A stretch of DNA of 64,000 bases from Thalassobius sp050633445 (GTDB lineage: Bacteria > Pseudomonadota > Alphaproteobacteria > Rhodobacterales > Rhodobacteraceae), in NCBI GenBank assembly GCA_050633445.1, contig JBOEGN010000002.1, forward strand, positions 21,913 through 85,912. The letters run 5' to 3'. How positions within the stretch are numbered: position 1 is the stretch's first letter; every line of letters starts with the position of its first letter. Positions 1 to 9,382 of the stretch are shown here, one piece after another. Under the pieces are notes generated by a model. The model was given only the letters and a program-made list of their open reading frames with translations. It was not told the origin of the DNA and made no database searches. Made by a program: the position numbers and the translations under genes.

Positions 1-1274
1 CCGCCCAGCATAAACTCGGCCCGCATACCGCCGGGCAGCATCCAATTGCGCAACCATTTGGCCGAAGCCTGCGCCCGCGTCACATCCCGACCGTCGCCCC
101 AAATGTCGCTGTCAGCACCGTCTGTGCTGATCGTGGACGAGCGATAATGCGTGTGGGCATCCAGAGACAGGCGCAATTCGCCCCCTAGCCGGGAGGGAAA
201 ATACCGGTGGCTTTGTTCGGCGTCCAGGATCACCGTCGGGATTGTCGAGTTGTCCTCGCCATCGCGAAGTGTCTGGTAAGTCGACAAGGCAATGCGACGA
301 TGTTCGTCCCGTTTGGTGCGGGTCAGTGCGATCTCGCTCTCTAGCCGGTCCTTGTCGGAATAATCATAGTCCAGCAGATAGGCGCGGTCGGTGACGCCCT
401 CCAGCTCGAAACTCAGTTGATAGTCGTTTTCCAGATTGAACAGGCCGTGGCCAAAGATAAAGCCGCGCAGCTCTCCGGGTTGCAAAGTATCGTCGCTGAG
501 CGCACCGCTGAATTCGACAGTGCCCCGGCGAAATGCCTGGCGATAGCGCCATTCCAGTGTGCGGGTCTGTGACGAAAAGAACGGCGTCAGCGTCAGGTCC
601 CGATGATCGCCAATCCGAATGAAATAGGGGATCTTCACGCCCACACCCAGATCCGAGCTTTGTTTGAGTGACGGGATCAAGAACCCTGTGGACCGACTGA
701 CCGACGGGTCCGGCAGACGCAGGCGTGGCACCCACAAAATGGGCACATCCATCACCCGCAGCTGTGCGTTTTCGAAATAGATCTGACGTTCTTCTTGATC
801 ATGGATGGTGCGTTTGGCGCGGATTTGCCAGACAGGCGGGGTGTCGTCGTTGCACACCCGGCACGAGGTCGCGGCGACCTTGTACAGCTGCGTATAGCGC
901 CCGCCGGTGCGATCCAGCTGCGCCGCGGCCAGTTGCACCCGTTGATCCATGATCATCCGCGCACCGCGCAGCAGGCCGTTTTCCAGATTGCGATCCATCT
1001 CGCCCGAGCCGGCAAGGATCACGGTATTGTCCCCCTCCGTCATCGTGATAGGCCCGTCGATGATCAGCTTATTGGAGTTGCGATCAAACTCGATCCGTTG
1101 GGCCCGCAGGCGGGTCGAGCCGTGCAGCACCTCGACATGGCCCTCGGCGATCAGACGGTCGCGCCCATCCAAACGCACGCTGTCAGCCACCAGAACAGCA
1201 GCGCGATCCTGGGCCGTGGCAACCGAGGCCAGAGCGATGAAAACAACGCTCAGAAGGGTTAGAAAACGCGTCAT
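1..1274 (-). CDS. lptD: LPS-assembly protein LptD, N-terminal part (cut by window edge)
   Basis: Outer-membrane LPS-insertion protein of the Lpt machine. The reverse strand is open from an ATG at 1274 to the left edge, giving about 424 residues without a stop. It begins with a typical signal peptide (MTRFLTLLSVVFIALASVATAQ). An OstA/LptA-like beta-jellyroll follows (VLVADSVRLDGRDRLIAEG, then EVLHGSTRLRAQRIEFD), and then the start of the beta-barrel with alternating aromatic strands. Two cysteines lie close together (SCRVCND). The ATG overlaps the lptG stop by four bases (ATGA), so the genes are translationally coupled in the order lptF-lptG-lptD. The C-terminal barrel lies outside the window. 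Confidence 0.93.
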   Translation of the reverse strand, partial: MTRFLTLLSVVFIALASVATAQDRAAVLVADSVRLDGRDRLIAEGHVEVLHGSTRLRAQRIEFDRNSNKLIIDGPITMTEGDNTVILAGSGEMDRNLENGLLRGARMIMDQRVQLAAAQLDRTGGRYTQLYKVAATSCRVCNDDTPPVWQIRAKRTIHDQEERQIYFENAQLRVMDVPILWVPRLRLPDPSVSRSTGFLIPSLKQSSDLGVGVKIPYFIRIGDHRDLTLTPFFSSQTRTLEWRYRQAFRRGTVEFSGALSDDTLQPGELRGFIFGHGLFNLENDYQLSFELEGVTDRAYLLDYDYSDKDRLESEIALTRTKRDEHRRIALSTYQTLRDGEDNSTIPTVILDAEQSHRYFPSRLGGELRLSLDAHTHYRSSTISTDGADSDIWGDGRDVTRAQASAKWLRNWMLPGGMRAEFMLG

Positions 1275-2368
1275 CCGTCCTCCATATGCAAGAGGATCCC
1301 CAACGCCAACAAGACCGAAGCCACAGGCGGCGCCCAGGCCGCCAGCATCACAGGCAGTTGTCCGTTCTCGCCCAGAATTTGCGCGAAGTTACGAATGTAA
1401 TACAGCCCAAAGCCCAGCATGATCGCGGCCAGTACCGATATGCCTGTATGCCCGAAACGCGTGTGTCTCATGGTAAAGGCCGAGGCGACCAGCACCATCG
1501 CGATCAGGAACAACGGACGGGCCAGTTCGATCTGCAACCACACCACATGACGACGGGCAGAAAAACCGGCCTCTTGCAACTGTCGAATATACTGAGGCAA
1601 ATCCCAGACCGAGATCACCCCCGGCGTTCCAAAACTGTCGCGAATGCGATCCTGCGTCAGCGTCGAGGGCAGGGAAAGGGTGTCATGCTCGGCCGACAAG
1701 CCCTCGGGGTTCAGTCCGGCGGTCAGGGGCCAGACTTTGGCATTGGTCAAAATCCAGGCGCCCTCGGACAGGGTGGCGCTGCGGGCCTCGATGCGGCGCA
1801 CGGGGCCCCCAACTGGGGCATAGGCCAAAAAGGTCACGTCATACAGCGTGGTGCCATCCGCGTTGGCATTGCTGGCACGGATCACGGTCTGTCCCTCGTT
1901 GCCACCCTGCCTGAGCCACAGACCTTCGGCGCTGATCGACAGCACGTCCACGCCTTCGTTACGATACCCGTCATAGAGATCGTTAAACCGTTTCGAGGTC
2001 ACCGACACGATCGGGTTGGCCATCCCAACAGTCACGATCCCGATCAGCGCCGCGACGCAGACCGGGGCCATCAGGCTGCGCAGCGCCGATCGGCCTGCCG
2101 CCCGCGCCACCACCAGCTCGGACGAGCGGGACAGCCCCAAAAACAGCGTCACCGTCGACAGGATCATCACCAGCGGCAGAATGTCATAAATCGATTTCGG
2201 AGCATTCAGCAGCGTGAGTTCGAAAATTTGCGGCAAGGACACGCCGCGCGCGGAAAACCGGCTGATCTGTTCAACCAGATCAATCAAGGCCATCAGCATG
2301 AAAAACACGCCCAAAATGCCCAGAAAAATCATCGTGAACTTACGTGCGAAATAGAAATACAGAGTCAT
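1271..2368 (-). CDS. lptG: LPS export ABC transporter permease LptG
   Basis: Inner-membrane permease of the LptB2FG extractor that pulls LPS from the inner membrane towards LptC/LptA/LptD. The protein has 365 residues, with an N-terminal membrane region (MTLYFYFARKFTMIFLGILG...), two further helices, a periplasmic beta-jellyroll of about 150 residues and three C-terminal helices, the normal YjgP/YjgQ plan. An open frame extends 37 codons further upstream. I chose the ATG at 2368 because it gives the family N terminus and overlaps the lptF stop as ATGA. It is the middle gene of the lptF-lptG-lptD unit. Confidence 0.93.
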   Translation of the reverse strand: MTLYFYFARKFTMIFLGILGVFFMLMALIDLVEQISRFSARGVSLPQIFELTLLNAPKSIYDILPLVMILSTVTLFLGLSRSSELVVARAAGRSALRSLMAPVCVAALIGIVTVGMANPIVSVTSKRFNDLYDGYRNEGVDVLSISAEGLWLRQGGNEGQTVIRASNANADGTTLYDVTFLAYAPVGGPVRRIEARSATLSEGAWILTNAKVWPLTAGLNPEGLSAEHDTLSLPSTLTQDRIRDSFGTPGVISVWDLPQYIRQLQEAGFSARRHVVWLQIELARPLFLIAMVLVASAFTMRHTRFGHTGISVLAAIMLGFGLYYIRNFAQILGENGQLPVMLAAWAPPVASVLLALGILLHMEDG

Positions 2369-3492
2369 GCCGCGGCCTCCGGCACTATGGATCGTGGCCG
2401 CCGCGCGCGCCCGGCCCAGGCCAGCATAACAAGCGCCATGCCAATGCCCGCCACCGACGGCGCATAGACGAGCGGCCACAGCTCTGGCGCGGTTTCAACG
2501 GCGTCGGCGGACAGGCCCTCGATCAGTTTGATCACGACCAGCAGCAACATCGCCGCAACGATTTGTCGCCAGACGCCAAAGCGCGAAAAACTGCCCAGCA
2601 GCAGCGTCGCGAACCCAATCAGGGCGGCAGCCAGGCACAGAAATGCCTGGTTGAAGCGGTTGTGAACCTCGACGATCACCCGCCCGACCTGATCCTGCGC
2701 TTGCGCAGCGACACGTTCGGGCCGAAGCAACATGTCCCACGAGCTGGCCTGATTTACACCCCTTATGCGCGCCTCGGACGTACGGATCAGCCCGGTGATG
2801 TCATAGGAAAAGTCATCGAAATGCGTGGTGAACAAGCGATTGCCGTCTCGCGTAAAACTTTGCGACATGCCATCCAGCATCACCAATTTCACCTTGTCAT
2901 TCTGGTTCAAAAGATAGGCCCGCGTGGCCGTAAAGGTCTGCGCACTGTCAGGTTTGCGCCGGTCCGACAGGAAAACATCCTCGAGCGTGCCATCCAGCGT
3001 AATCTGACGAATGAAGAAGGTCACGCCCTCGGCCGGATGCAGGAATGTCCCTTCGCTCAGCAATCTTGCGGTAACATTCTCGGCGATCTCGGCCTCTCGG
3101 TTTTGCATCTGGTACAGGCTGGCGGGCACCAGGAAATGGGTCAGCGCGGTCATCATCACGCCCACGATCAGCCCGTAATACACCACAGGTCGCGCCAGCC
3201 TCCACGGACTGAACCCGGTGGCCTGCATGACCACCAGCTCGGACTCGTTGCTAAGCCGGTTGGTGACATAGACCGAGGCCGCGAACACCGCCATCGGCAA
3301 CACGATGCGGATCACGTTGGGCAGGGTCAGCGCGGTGAATTCCAGGAACACCATGGCGGACTGGCCGTCGCCCACCAACCGGTCAAACAGGCGCACGGCC
3401 CGGTTGATCCAATAGATCGACACCAGCACCAGCGAGAAGAATCCGAACAGGACCAACAGCTGTGACAGCATGTATCTGTCGAATCTGGCCAA
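2365..3492 (-). CDS. lptF: LPS export ABC transporter permease LptF
   Basis: Partner permease of LptG in the LPS extractor. The 375-residue product has the YjgP/YjgQ architecture: two or three N-terminal helices (LLVLFGFFSLVLVSIYW), the coupling-helix region with NESELVVMQATGFSPW, a periplasmic jellyroll and three C-terminal helices. The frame opens with TTG at 3490-3492 behind a G-rich stretch that could act as a Shine-Dalgarno site. The first internal ATG (MLSQLL) is seven codons later and is a possible alternative start. First gene of the lpt unit, divergent from pepA across about 130 bases. Confidence 0.93.
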   Translation of the reverse strand: MARFDRYMLSQLLVLFGFFSLVLVSIYWINRAVRLFDRLVGDGQSAMVFLEFTALTLPNVIRIVLPMAVFAASVYVTNRLSNESELVVMQATGFSPWRLARPVVYYGLIVGVMMTALTHFLVPASLYQMQNREAEIAENVTARLLSEGTFLHPAEGVTFFIRQITLDGTLEDVFLSDRRKPDSAQTFTATRAYLLNQNDKVKLVMLDGMSQSFTRDGNRLFTTHFDDFSYDITGLIRTSEARIRGVNQASSWDMLLRPERVAAQAQDQVGRVIVEVHNRFNQAFLCLAAALIGFATLLLGSFSRFGVWRQIVAAMLLLVVIKLIEGLSADAVETAPELWPLVYAPSVAGIGMALVMLAWAGRARRPRSIVPEAAA

Positions 3493-3621
3493 AATACCCC
3501 CCCGGGAATGACATTTTCCCCGCAGTGTTACCCCAAGCGGTGCCGGGGGAAAACTGCTATCTGGTCAAGGTGGCAAGGTCACGCTAGGACTCTGTTCAAA
3601 CCTGTTTTGGAAGGAAGCCGC

Positions 3622-5118
3622 ATGACCACCCCCGTAAGTGTGAATTTTACAGAGACGGATATCGAGAAAATCGCCGAAGCCGAGGGCCGCGTCGCTGTGG
3701 TTCTGGGCAACCGGGGCAACCTGCATGCGGGGGCCGCGCGCCTGAACAAGCTAAGCAAGGGCGCGCTGAAACGCTTTATTGGATCGGACGCTTTCGTTGA
3801 CATGAAACCCGGCGAGATGAAGTCCATCAGCTGGCCTGTCGGCATGGCTGCTCTGGCGATTGATGTGGTCAAGCTGGACAAGGGTGCTAAAAAACCCGAG
3901 GTGCGTAAATCCGGGGCTGCCATTGGTGCGGCAAAGGGTAAGAAACCCCTGCTGGTGCTGTGCAACAACCTGAACCGGGCCGAAGAGCTGGCGTTTGGGA
4001 TTGCCATGCGCGCCTATGCCTTCACCGCCCGCAAAAGCGCCGAGGAAGAGGCCGCTGGGGACGTGACCTTTATGGTGAACACCCCCGAGGATGTGGCGCT
4101 GCGCTTTGCCCCGCTGAACGCGGTCGCCGAGGGCGTGTTCTTTACCCGTGATTTGGTCAGCGAGCCTGCCAACTATCTGACCACCACCGAATTCGGCAAC
4201 CGTCTGGATGCGCTGACCGAATTGGGTCTGGAGGTCGAGATTTTGGAAGAGGACAAACTGGCCGAGCTGGGTATGGGCAGCCTTCTGTCTGTCGGTCAGG
4301 GCTCGGACAGCCCGTCCAAGGTTGTGGTGATGCAATGGAATGGCGGCGGGGACGAGGCTCCGCTGGCGCTGGTCGGTAAGGGTGTTGTGTTTGACACCGG
4401 CGGGATTTCGCTGAAACCGGCGGCTGGCATGGAAGACATGACCATGGATATGGGCGGCGCGGGCGTCGTGGCCGGTGTGATGAAAACCCTGGCGATGCGC
4501 AAAGCCAAGGCCAACGTGGTCGGCCTAGTTGGTCTGGTGGAAAACATGCCCTCGGGCAATGCAACGCGTCCGGGCGATGTCGTGACCTCGATGAAAGGGG
4601 ACACGATCGAGGTGATCAATACCGATGCCGAGGGTCGCTTGGTTTTGGCGGACGTGCTGTGGTACGCGCAGGAACGGTTTGCCCCTGTGGGCATGATCAA
4701 CCTGGCCACGCTGACCGGCGCGGTGATCATTGGTCTGGGTCATGAAAATGCTGGCGTGTTCTCGAACAACGACGGGATCTGCAAAAGCTTCCTCAAGGCC
4801 GCCGGTGCCGAAGGCGAGGGCGCTTGGCGCCTGCCATTGGGTCAGGCCTATGACAACATGATCAAGTCGAACATTGCCGACATCAAGAACTCGGGTGGTC
4901 GCCCTGCTGGGTCCATCACAGCTGCGCAGTTCCTTAAACGGTTTGTCAAAGACGAGACCCCCTGGATTCACCTGGATATCGCTGGCGTGGCATCGGTAAA
5001 GGCGCCAACAGCGTTCGCCCCCAAAGGCGCGACCGGATGGGGTGTGATGGCTCTGAACCGCTTGGTGCAGGACGTTTATGAGCAACAAGACGAAGTCGCA
5101 CTCGCGGCCGAGGAGTGA
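3622..5118 (+). CDS. pepA: Leucyl aminopeptidase (M17 family)
   Basis: Cytosolic metallo-aminopeptidase that removes N-terminal residues from peptides. The 498-residue product shows the M17 hallmark NTDAEGRL and the metal/catalytic segment GKGVVFDTGGISLKP. The N-terminal third is the variable macro-like domain and the C-terminal part is the catalytic domain. The open frame begins earlier, but the ATG at 3622 follows a good ribosome site (GGAAGGA, 3609-3616) and gives the expected N terminus. holC follows directly. In some bacteria PepA also binds DNA; nothing here tests that. Confidence 0.95.
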   Translation: MTTPVSVNFTETDIEKIAEAEGRVAVVLGNRGNLHAGAARLNKLSKGALKRFIGSDAFVDMKPGEMKSISWPVGMAALAIDVVKLDKGAKKPEVRKSGAAIGAAKGKKPLLVLCNNLNRAEELAFGIAMRAYAFTARKSAEEEAAGDVTFMVNTPEDVALRFAPLNAVAEGVFFTRDLVSEPANYLTTTEFGNRLDALTELGLEVEILEEDKLAELGMGSLLSVGQGSDSPSKVVVMQWNGGGDEAPLALVGKGVVFDTGGISLKPAAGMEDMTMDMGGAGVVAGVMKTLAMRKAKANVVGLVGLVENMPSGNATRPGDVVTSMKGDTIEVINTDAEGRLVLADVLWYAQERFAPVGMINLATLTGAVIIGLGHENAGVFSNNDGICKSFLKAAGAEGEGAWRLPLGQAYDNMIKSNIADIKNSGGRPAGSITAAQFLKRFVKDETPWIHLDIAGVASVKAPTAFAPKGATGWGVMALNRLVQDVYEQQDEVALAAEE

Positions 5119-5122
5119 TCGC

Positions 5123-5578
5123 TTGGGCGCCGTCTATTTCTATCACCTGACGCGGCAGCCGCTGGAGGCCACGCTGCCCATGCTGTTGACCAAATCGCGT
5201 CAGGCCGGGTGGACGGTCGCCGTGCGCGGTCAGGATGCTGGCCGGATGGAGTGGCTGGACCAGAAACTGTGGTCGGGACCCGAGGATGGGTTCCTGCCGC
5301 ACGGTCTGGCTGGCGGCCCGCATGACGCATTGCAGCCGGTCTTGTTAACCACGGGACCGGCCACGAATGACCCACAATGCCTGATGGCTGTCGATGGCGC
5401 TGATGTCAGCGCTGGCGAGGTTAACGAGCTGGAGCGTGTCTGTGTAATTTTCGACGGCACAGATGACGAAGCGGTCCAAAATGCGCGCATTCAGTGGAAA
5501 ACGCTGACCGATGCGGGCTGTTCTGCGCAATACTGGTCAGAAGAGTCGGGGCGTTGGGAGAAAAAGGCAGAAAAATAA
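5123..5578 (+). CDS. holC: DNA polymerase III chi subunit HolC
   Basis: Small clamp-loader accessory protein that links the replicase to SSB. The 151-residue product begins GAVYFYHLT, the usual start of alphaproteobacterial HolC, and contains DALQPVLLTT and the Rossmann-like pattern VCVIFDGTDDEAV of the family. I place the start at TTG 5123, which has AGGAG at 5111-5115 with a 7-base gap. An ATG at 5078 in the same frame lies inside pepA and would add 15 low-complexity residues. The gene starts four bases after the pepA stop, so the two are probably cotranscribed. Confidence 0.88.
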   Translation: MGAVYFYHLTRQPLEATLPMLLTKSRQAGWTVAVRGQDAGRMEWLDQKLWSGPEDGFLPHGLAGGPHDALQPVLLTTGPATNDPQCLMAVDGADVSAGEVNELERVCVIFDGTDDEAVQNARIQWKTLTDAGCSAQYWSEESGRWEKKAEK

Positions 5579-5596
5579 GGGCTTAACGGTCGCTAT

Positions 5597-6175
5597 TCAT
5601 CTGGTAAGCAGCAAAAATCCGGGCGTGATCTCGATTTTCGAGAAACGCTGCAAATAGGTCATCCCCAACAGCGACGTTTCCATCTCGCCCTCATTCACCC
5701 AGGCACGAATATTGCTGTCTTCATAAGGGCCTACGGTGAAATCCTCAAGTAATACACGAGCTGTTCTGACCGGTCCATTCGCTGTCATCGCCTCTCCGAG
5801 GAATGCAAGTTGCTTTCGGTCCAAACCGGCGCGCTCTGCATCCTCCAGCGTCATCACGATCCCCGAGGCCCCAGTGTCCACGACAAAGCGGATCGGTTCG
5901 TTATTCACGATGGCCGTCAGGTAATAATGGCCGTCCGGTGCGCGTGGCAGTTCGATCTGACCAGAGGAATGCACCGCTTGTTGGGGCATCACGGTTTGGC
6001 GGATATCGCCCCAAAGTCCGACGGCTGCGATCACCCCGAGAAACAGAAAAACCCAGATCAACGCTTGTTGCACCAGCTTGGACAGGTTGCCCCGTCGCTG
6101 GGTCAGATACCACGATCCCACGGCGACAAGCAACAGGATCAGATAGGCCAGACGCCCGACATCCCAACTGTCCAT
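5597..6175 (-). CDS. Retropepsin-like aspartic protease, TIGR02281 type
   Basis: Predicted membrane-anchored clan AA aspartic protease of 192 residues. Two N-terminal membrane helices (LAYLILLLVAVGSWYL and LIWVFLFLGVIAAVGLWG) are followed by a retropepsin domain with the single catalytic motif FVVDTGASGIVMT; such proteins act as dimers. The C-terminal part (SLLGMTYLQRF) matches the family flap and terminus. The ATG at 6175 is preceded by an AAGGAGAG-like ribosome site; an upstream ATG at 6202 is less likely. The substrate is unknown. The gene converges on holC. Confidence 0.82.
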   Translation of the reverse strand: MDSWDVGRLAYLILLLVAVGSWYLTQRRGNLSKLVQQALIWVFLFLGVIAAVGLWGDIRQTVMPQQAVHSSGQIELPRAPDGHYYLTAIVNNEPIRFVVDTGASGIVMTLEDAERAGLDRKQLAFLGEAMTANGPVRTARVLLEDFTVGPYEDSNIRAWVNEGEMETSLLGMTYLQRFSKIEITPGFLLLTR

Positions 6176-6235
6176 GATGCTCTCCTTTCGCGGTGCTTGC
6201 ATGTGATATAGGCGCCGTGCACGCGAATTACAGCC

Positions 6236-6856
6236 TTAGCTGGCCAGACCAAATGCCTTTAGGCCGTCCAAAACGAACTGCACAGCAAGCGCACACAAGA
6301 GCATTCCCAAGAGACGCGACACAACGTTGATACCGGTCTTGCCCAGGGCGCGCTCAAGCCAGCCCGCGGTCAAAAACAGCAGAAAAGCGATGATCAGAAC
6401 GGCCAGCGTAACCCCAAGGGTCATGGTCAGGCCCAGCAGGCCGGGGTGTTGACCCGCCAGCAGAATAATGGTGGCAATCGACCCCGGTCCCGCGATCAGC
6501 GGAATGCCTAAGGGAAAGACCGAGGGATCGTCGGTGTTTTCGTCCTCTTCGGCTTGATCTTCGCGCCGTTTGGTGCGGCGTTGGAACAGCATGTCCAGCG
6601 CGGTCAGGAACAAAAGCAACCCACCGGCGATGCGGAAAGCGGGCATCGAGATGCCGACAAAGCCCAGCACAGCCTCGCCAAACAGCGCAAAGAGACACAG
6701 GATAAAGAATGCGACCAAAACCCCACGCAAGGCGATTGCACGGCGCCGCGACTGGGGCATGCCTTGGGTCAGGGCGACGAACATGGGCGTCAGGCCGATC
6801 GGGTCGATGATCACGAACAGCGTGACAAACCCGGTGATCAGAAATGCGGTATCCAT
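6236..6856 (-). CDS. MarC family integral membrane protein
   Basis: Polytopic inner-membrane protein of the MarC/UPF0056 family, 206 residues with about six helices. Family features are the N-terminal FVTLFVIIDPIGLTPMF, the central PLGIPLIAGPGSIATII and a C-terminal LGMLLCALAVQFVLDGL. A charged cytoplasmic loop (RRTKRREDQAEEDE) sits between helices 3 and 4. The molecular function of MarC proteins is unsettled; an early link to multiple-antibiotic resistance was not upheld. It lies between the protease and the ABC-F gene on the same strand, with no overlap. Confidence 0.88.
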   Translation of the reverse strand: MDTAFLITGFVTLFVIIDPIGLTPMFVALTQGMPQSRRRAIALRGVLVAFFILCLFALFGEAVLGFVGISMPAFRIAGGLLLFLTALDMLFQRRTKRREDQAEEDENTDDPSVFPLGIPLIAGPGSIATIILLAGQHPGLLGLTMTLGVTLAVLIIAFLLFLTAGWLERALGKTGINVVSRLLGMLLCALAVQFVLDGLKAFGLAS

Positions 6857-6895
6857 AAAGAACGTTACCTAGTCCAGCTTGCCAGCGCCATAGGC

Positions 6896-8749
6896 TTAGC
6901 TGTTTTCAGCGGTTTCAAGCTTTTCCAAAGCCTTCATCCACAAGGTTTCTGCCCTGTCCAACGCCTCGCGCAGTTCGGCGTATTTCTTTTGCAGAACAAC
7001 GGCTTCGCCCTTGCGTTCGGCAAAAAGACTGGGGTCAGCCAGACGGGTTTGCAGCTTCTTGTCCATCTGGTTGAGCTTTTCGATCCGCTCTTCGCATTTG
7101 CGGGCATCAGCGCGCAGGGCCAGAATGTCGTCACGGCTGGCCCGTTTTTGCGGAGCCACAGGCTTGGGCTTGACCGGCTTGGCGGGTTTGTCCGATTGCA
7201 GCAACATTTTGCGATAGGCCGCAAGGTCTTCTTCGTAGGGCTGAACAGCACCATCTTTGACCAGCCACAGCCGGTCGGCCACCATCGACAGCAGGTGCAT
7301 ATCGTGGCTGACCAAAATCACGGCGCCAGTATAGGCGTTCAACGCCTCCATCAACGCCTCGCGGCTTTCGATATCCAGGTGGTTGGTCGGTTCATCAAGG
7401 ATCAGCAGATGCGGTGCGGGCAGGGTGGCCAGCAGCAGGGACAGCCGTGCCTTTTGCCCACCAGACAGGCGTCCGACCTCGGTTTCGACCTGTTCGGCCA
7501 TCAGGCCAAAGCCCGCCAGACGGGCCCGCAGACGGGCAGGGGTTTCACCGGGGCGTTCGCGCTGCAAGTGTTGCAGAGGGGTTTCGTCGACAAACAGTTC
7601 GTCGACCTGATGCTGGGCAAAGAACCCGATTCGCAGCTTTGAGGAGCGGGCGATTTTCCCCTCCATCGCGGGCAAACGATCGGACAGCAGCTTGGCCAGC
7701 GTGGATTTCCCCTGACCGTTTTTCCCCAGCAGGGCAATGCGATCATCCTGGTCAATCCGCAGGTTCAGACGTTTCAGGATCGCGGTGCCATCATAGCCGA
7801 CCTCAGCGTTTTCAGTCGAGATGATCGGCGGCGACAGGGCTTCGGGCTCGGGAAAGCTGAAGACAGTGCGGGCGGCATCTTCGGGCGCGCGGATCACATC
7901 CATCTTTTCCAGCATTTTCACGCGGGACTGCGCTTGTTTCGCCTTCGACGCCTTGGCCTTGAACCGATCAACAAAGCTTTGCAGGTGGGCGCGGCGGGTG
8001 TCTTGCTTCTTGGCTTGGGCCGCCTGAACGGCGCGTTGTTCGGCCCGTTGGCGCACGAACTGGTCATACGGCCCGGTGTAATAGGTGAGCTTCTGCCCTT
8101 CCAGATGCAGAATGGCGCCCACAGCCCGGTTCAGCAGTTCGCGGTCGTGGCTGACGATGATCACGGTATGGGGATACTTGGCCAGATAGTTTTCAAGCCA
8201 CAGCGCACCTTCAAGATCCAGATAGTTGGTCGGTTCGTCCAACAGCAGATAGTCAGGTTGCGCGAACAGCACCGCGGCCAGCGCGACACGCATCCGCCAG
8301 CCGCCCGAAAAGGCCGAACAGGGCATCAGCTGTTCGTCGGAATCAAAGCCCAAGCCCCGCAAAATGGAGGAGGCCCGCGCCTCGGCCGACCATGCGTCAA
8401 TATCAGCGAGTCGGGTTTGAATATCGGCAATCCGTGTGGGGTCGGTGGCGGTGTCGGACTCGGCCATCAATTCAGCGCGTTCGGTGTCAGCGGCCAGAAC
8501 GGTATCCAGCAGGGAAACCTCGTTTCCCGGAACCTCTTGGGCCACGCCGCCGATGCGCGCGCGGGAAGGTATTTGGATCGAGCCACTGTCCAGATGCAGA
8601 TCCCCTCGGATCAGCTTGAACAGCGTTGTTTTGCCCGCACCGTTGCGGCCAATCAGGCCAACTTTGTGGCCAGTGGGAATTGTGGCGCTGGCCCCATTAA
8701 AAATGGGGCGGCCGTCGATGGAGTAATGCAGGTCTTCGATACGTAACAT
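6896..8749 (-). CDS. ABC-F family ATPase (Uup/YheS-like)
   Basis: Soluble tandem ATP-binding cassette protein of 617 residues with no membrane domain. It carries two Walker A motifs (GRNGAGKTT and GKNGQGKST), two signature motifs (FSGGWRMR and LSGGQKARL) and Walker B LLLDEPTN/LILDEPTN. A charged linker (RRAHLQSFVDRFKAKA) separates the cassettes, and a Lys/Glu-rich coiled coil forms the C terminus. ABC-F proteins act on ribosomes in translation or antibiotic protection. The overall form resembles housekeeping YheS/Uup rather than a resistance factor. Start set at ATG 8749, where the cassette begins (MLRIEDLHYSI). Confidence 0.92.
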   Translation of the reverse strand: MLRIEDLHYSIDGRPIFNGASATIPTGHKVGLIGRNGAGKTTLFKLIRGDLHLDSGSIQIPSRARIGGVAQEVPGNEVSLLDTVLAADTERAELMAESDTATDPTRIADIQTRLADIDAWSAEARASSILRGLGFDSDEQLMPCSAFSGGWRMRVALAAVLFAQPDYLLLDEPTNYLDLEGALWLENYLAKYPHTVIIVSHDRELLNRAVGAILHLEGQKLTYYTGPYDQFVRQRAEQRAVQAAQAKKQDTRRAHLQSFVDRFKAKASKAKQAQSRVKMLEKMDVIRAPEDAARTVFSFPEPEALSPPIISTENAEVGYDGTAILKRLNLRIDQDDRIALLGKNGQGKSTLAKLLSDRLPAMEGKIARSSKLRIGFFAQHQVDELFVDETPLQHLQRERPGETPARLRARLAGFGLMAEQVETEVGRLSGGQKARLSLLLATLPAPHLLILDEPTNHLDIESREALMEALNAYTGAVILVSHDMHLLSMVADRLWLVKDGAVQPYEEDLAAYRKMLLQSDKPAKPVKPKPVAPQKRASRDDILALRADARKCEERIEKLNQMDKKLQTRLADPSLFAERKGEAVVLQKKYAELREALDRAETLWMKALEKLETAENS

Positions 8750-8891
8750 GGCCCCGCAGTGGACCAGTGCTGGGGGGCTTGTCAATGTCTCAATGACAGG
8801 TCGCAGGAAACCTCTTTATCCCTTGGCAAACGCGTGCTAGAGGCCACGCAGGATTTACAACTTTTGAAACCTTGGAACAGGAGCGCGCCCC

Positions 8892-9314
8892 ATGGCCATT
8901 CAACGCACCTTCTCGATCATCAAACCTGATGCAACCGCCCGTAACCTGACCGGCGCGATCAACGCCAAGCTGGAAGCCGCCGGCCTGCGCATCGTTGCTC
9001 AGAAACGCATTCACCTGACCCCGGCCCAGGCTGGCGTGTTCTACGAAGTGCACAAAGAGCGTCCCTTCTACGGTGAACTGTGCGAATTCATGGCGTCGGC
9101 CCCGATCGTCGTTCAGGTTCTGGAAGGCGAAAACGCCATCCTGAAAAACCGCGAAGTCATGGGCGCCACCAACCCTGCCGACGCCGACGAAGGCACCATC
9201 CGCAAAGAGTTCGCTCTGTCGCTGGGTGAAAACTCGATCCACGGTTCGGACGCGCCTGAAACCGCCGCGACCGAAATCGCCTACTTCTTCTCGGGTCTGG
9301 AACTGGTGGGCTAA
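8892..9314 (+). CDS. ndk: Nucleoside-diphosphate kinase
   Basis: Transfers the gamma-phosphate between nucleoside di- and triphosphates through a phosphohistidine. The 140-residue protein is the usual length and begins AIQRTFSIIKPDATARN. The catalytic histidine lies in ENSIHGSDAPETA. A ribosome site (AGGAG) lies just upstream of ATG 8892. The gene is monocistronic, divergent from the ABC-F gene, and closes with a strong intrinsic terminator. Confidence 0.97.
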   Translation: MAIQRTFSIIKPDATARNLTGAINAKLEAAGLRIVAQKRIHLTPAQAGVFYEVHKERPFYGELCEFMASAPIVVQVLEGENAILKNREVMGATNPADADEGTIRKEFALSLGENSIHGSDAPETAATEIAYFFSGLELVG

Positions 9315-9344
9315 GCCTTCCTGTCCGACAGAGATACAGAATTG

Positions 9345-9375
9345 GGGCCGTCCAGGATTTGGGCGGCCCTTTTTT
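9345..9375 (+). terminator. Rho-independent terminator after ndk
   Basis: A 9-bp GC-rich stem (arms 9345-9353 and 9361-9369, one G-T pair) with a 7-base loop is followed by six thymines at 9370-9375. It lies 31 bases after the ndk stop and just before the convergent membrane-protein gene. Confidence 0.88.
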
Positions 9376-9382
9376 GTCCGAA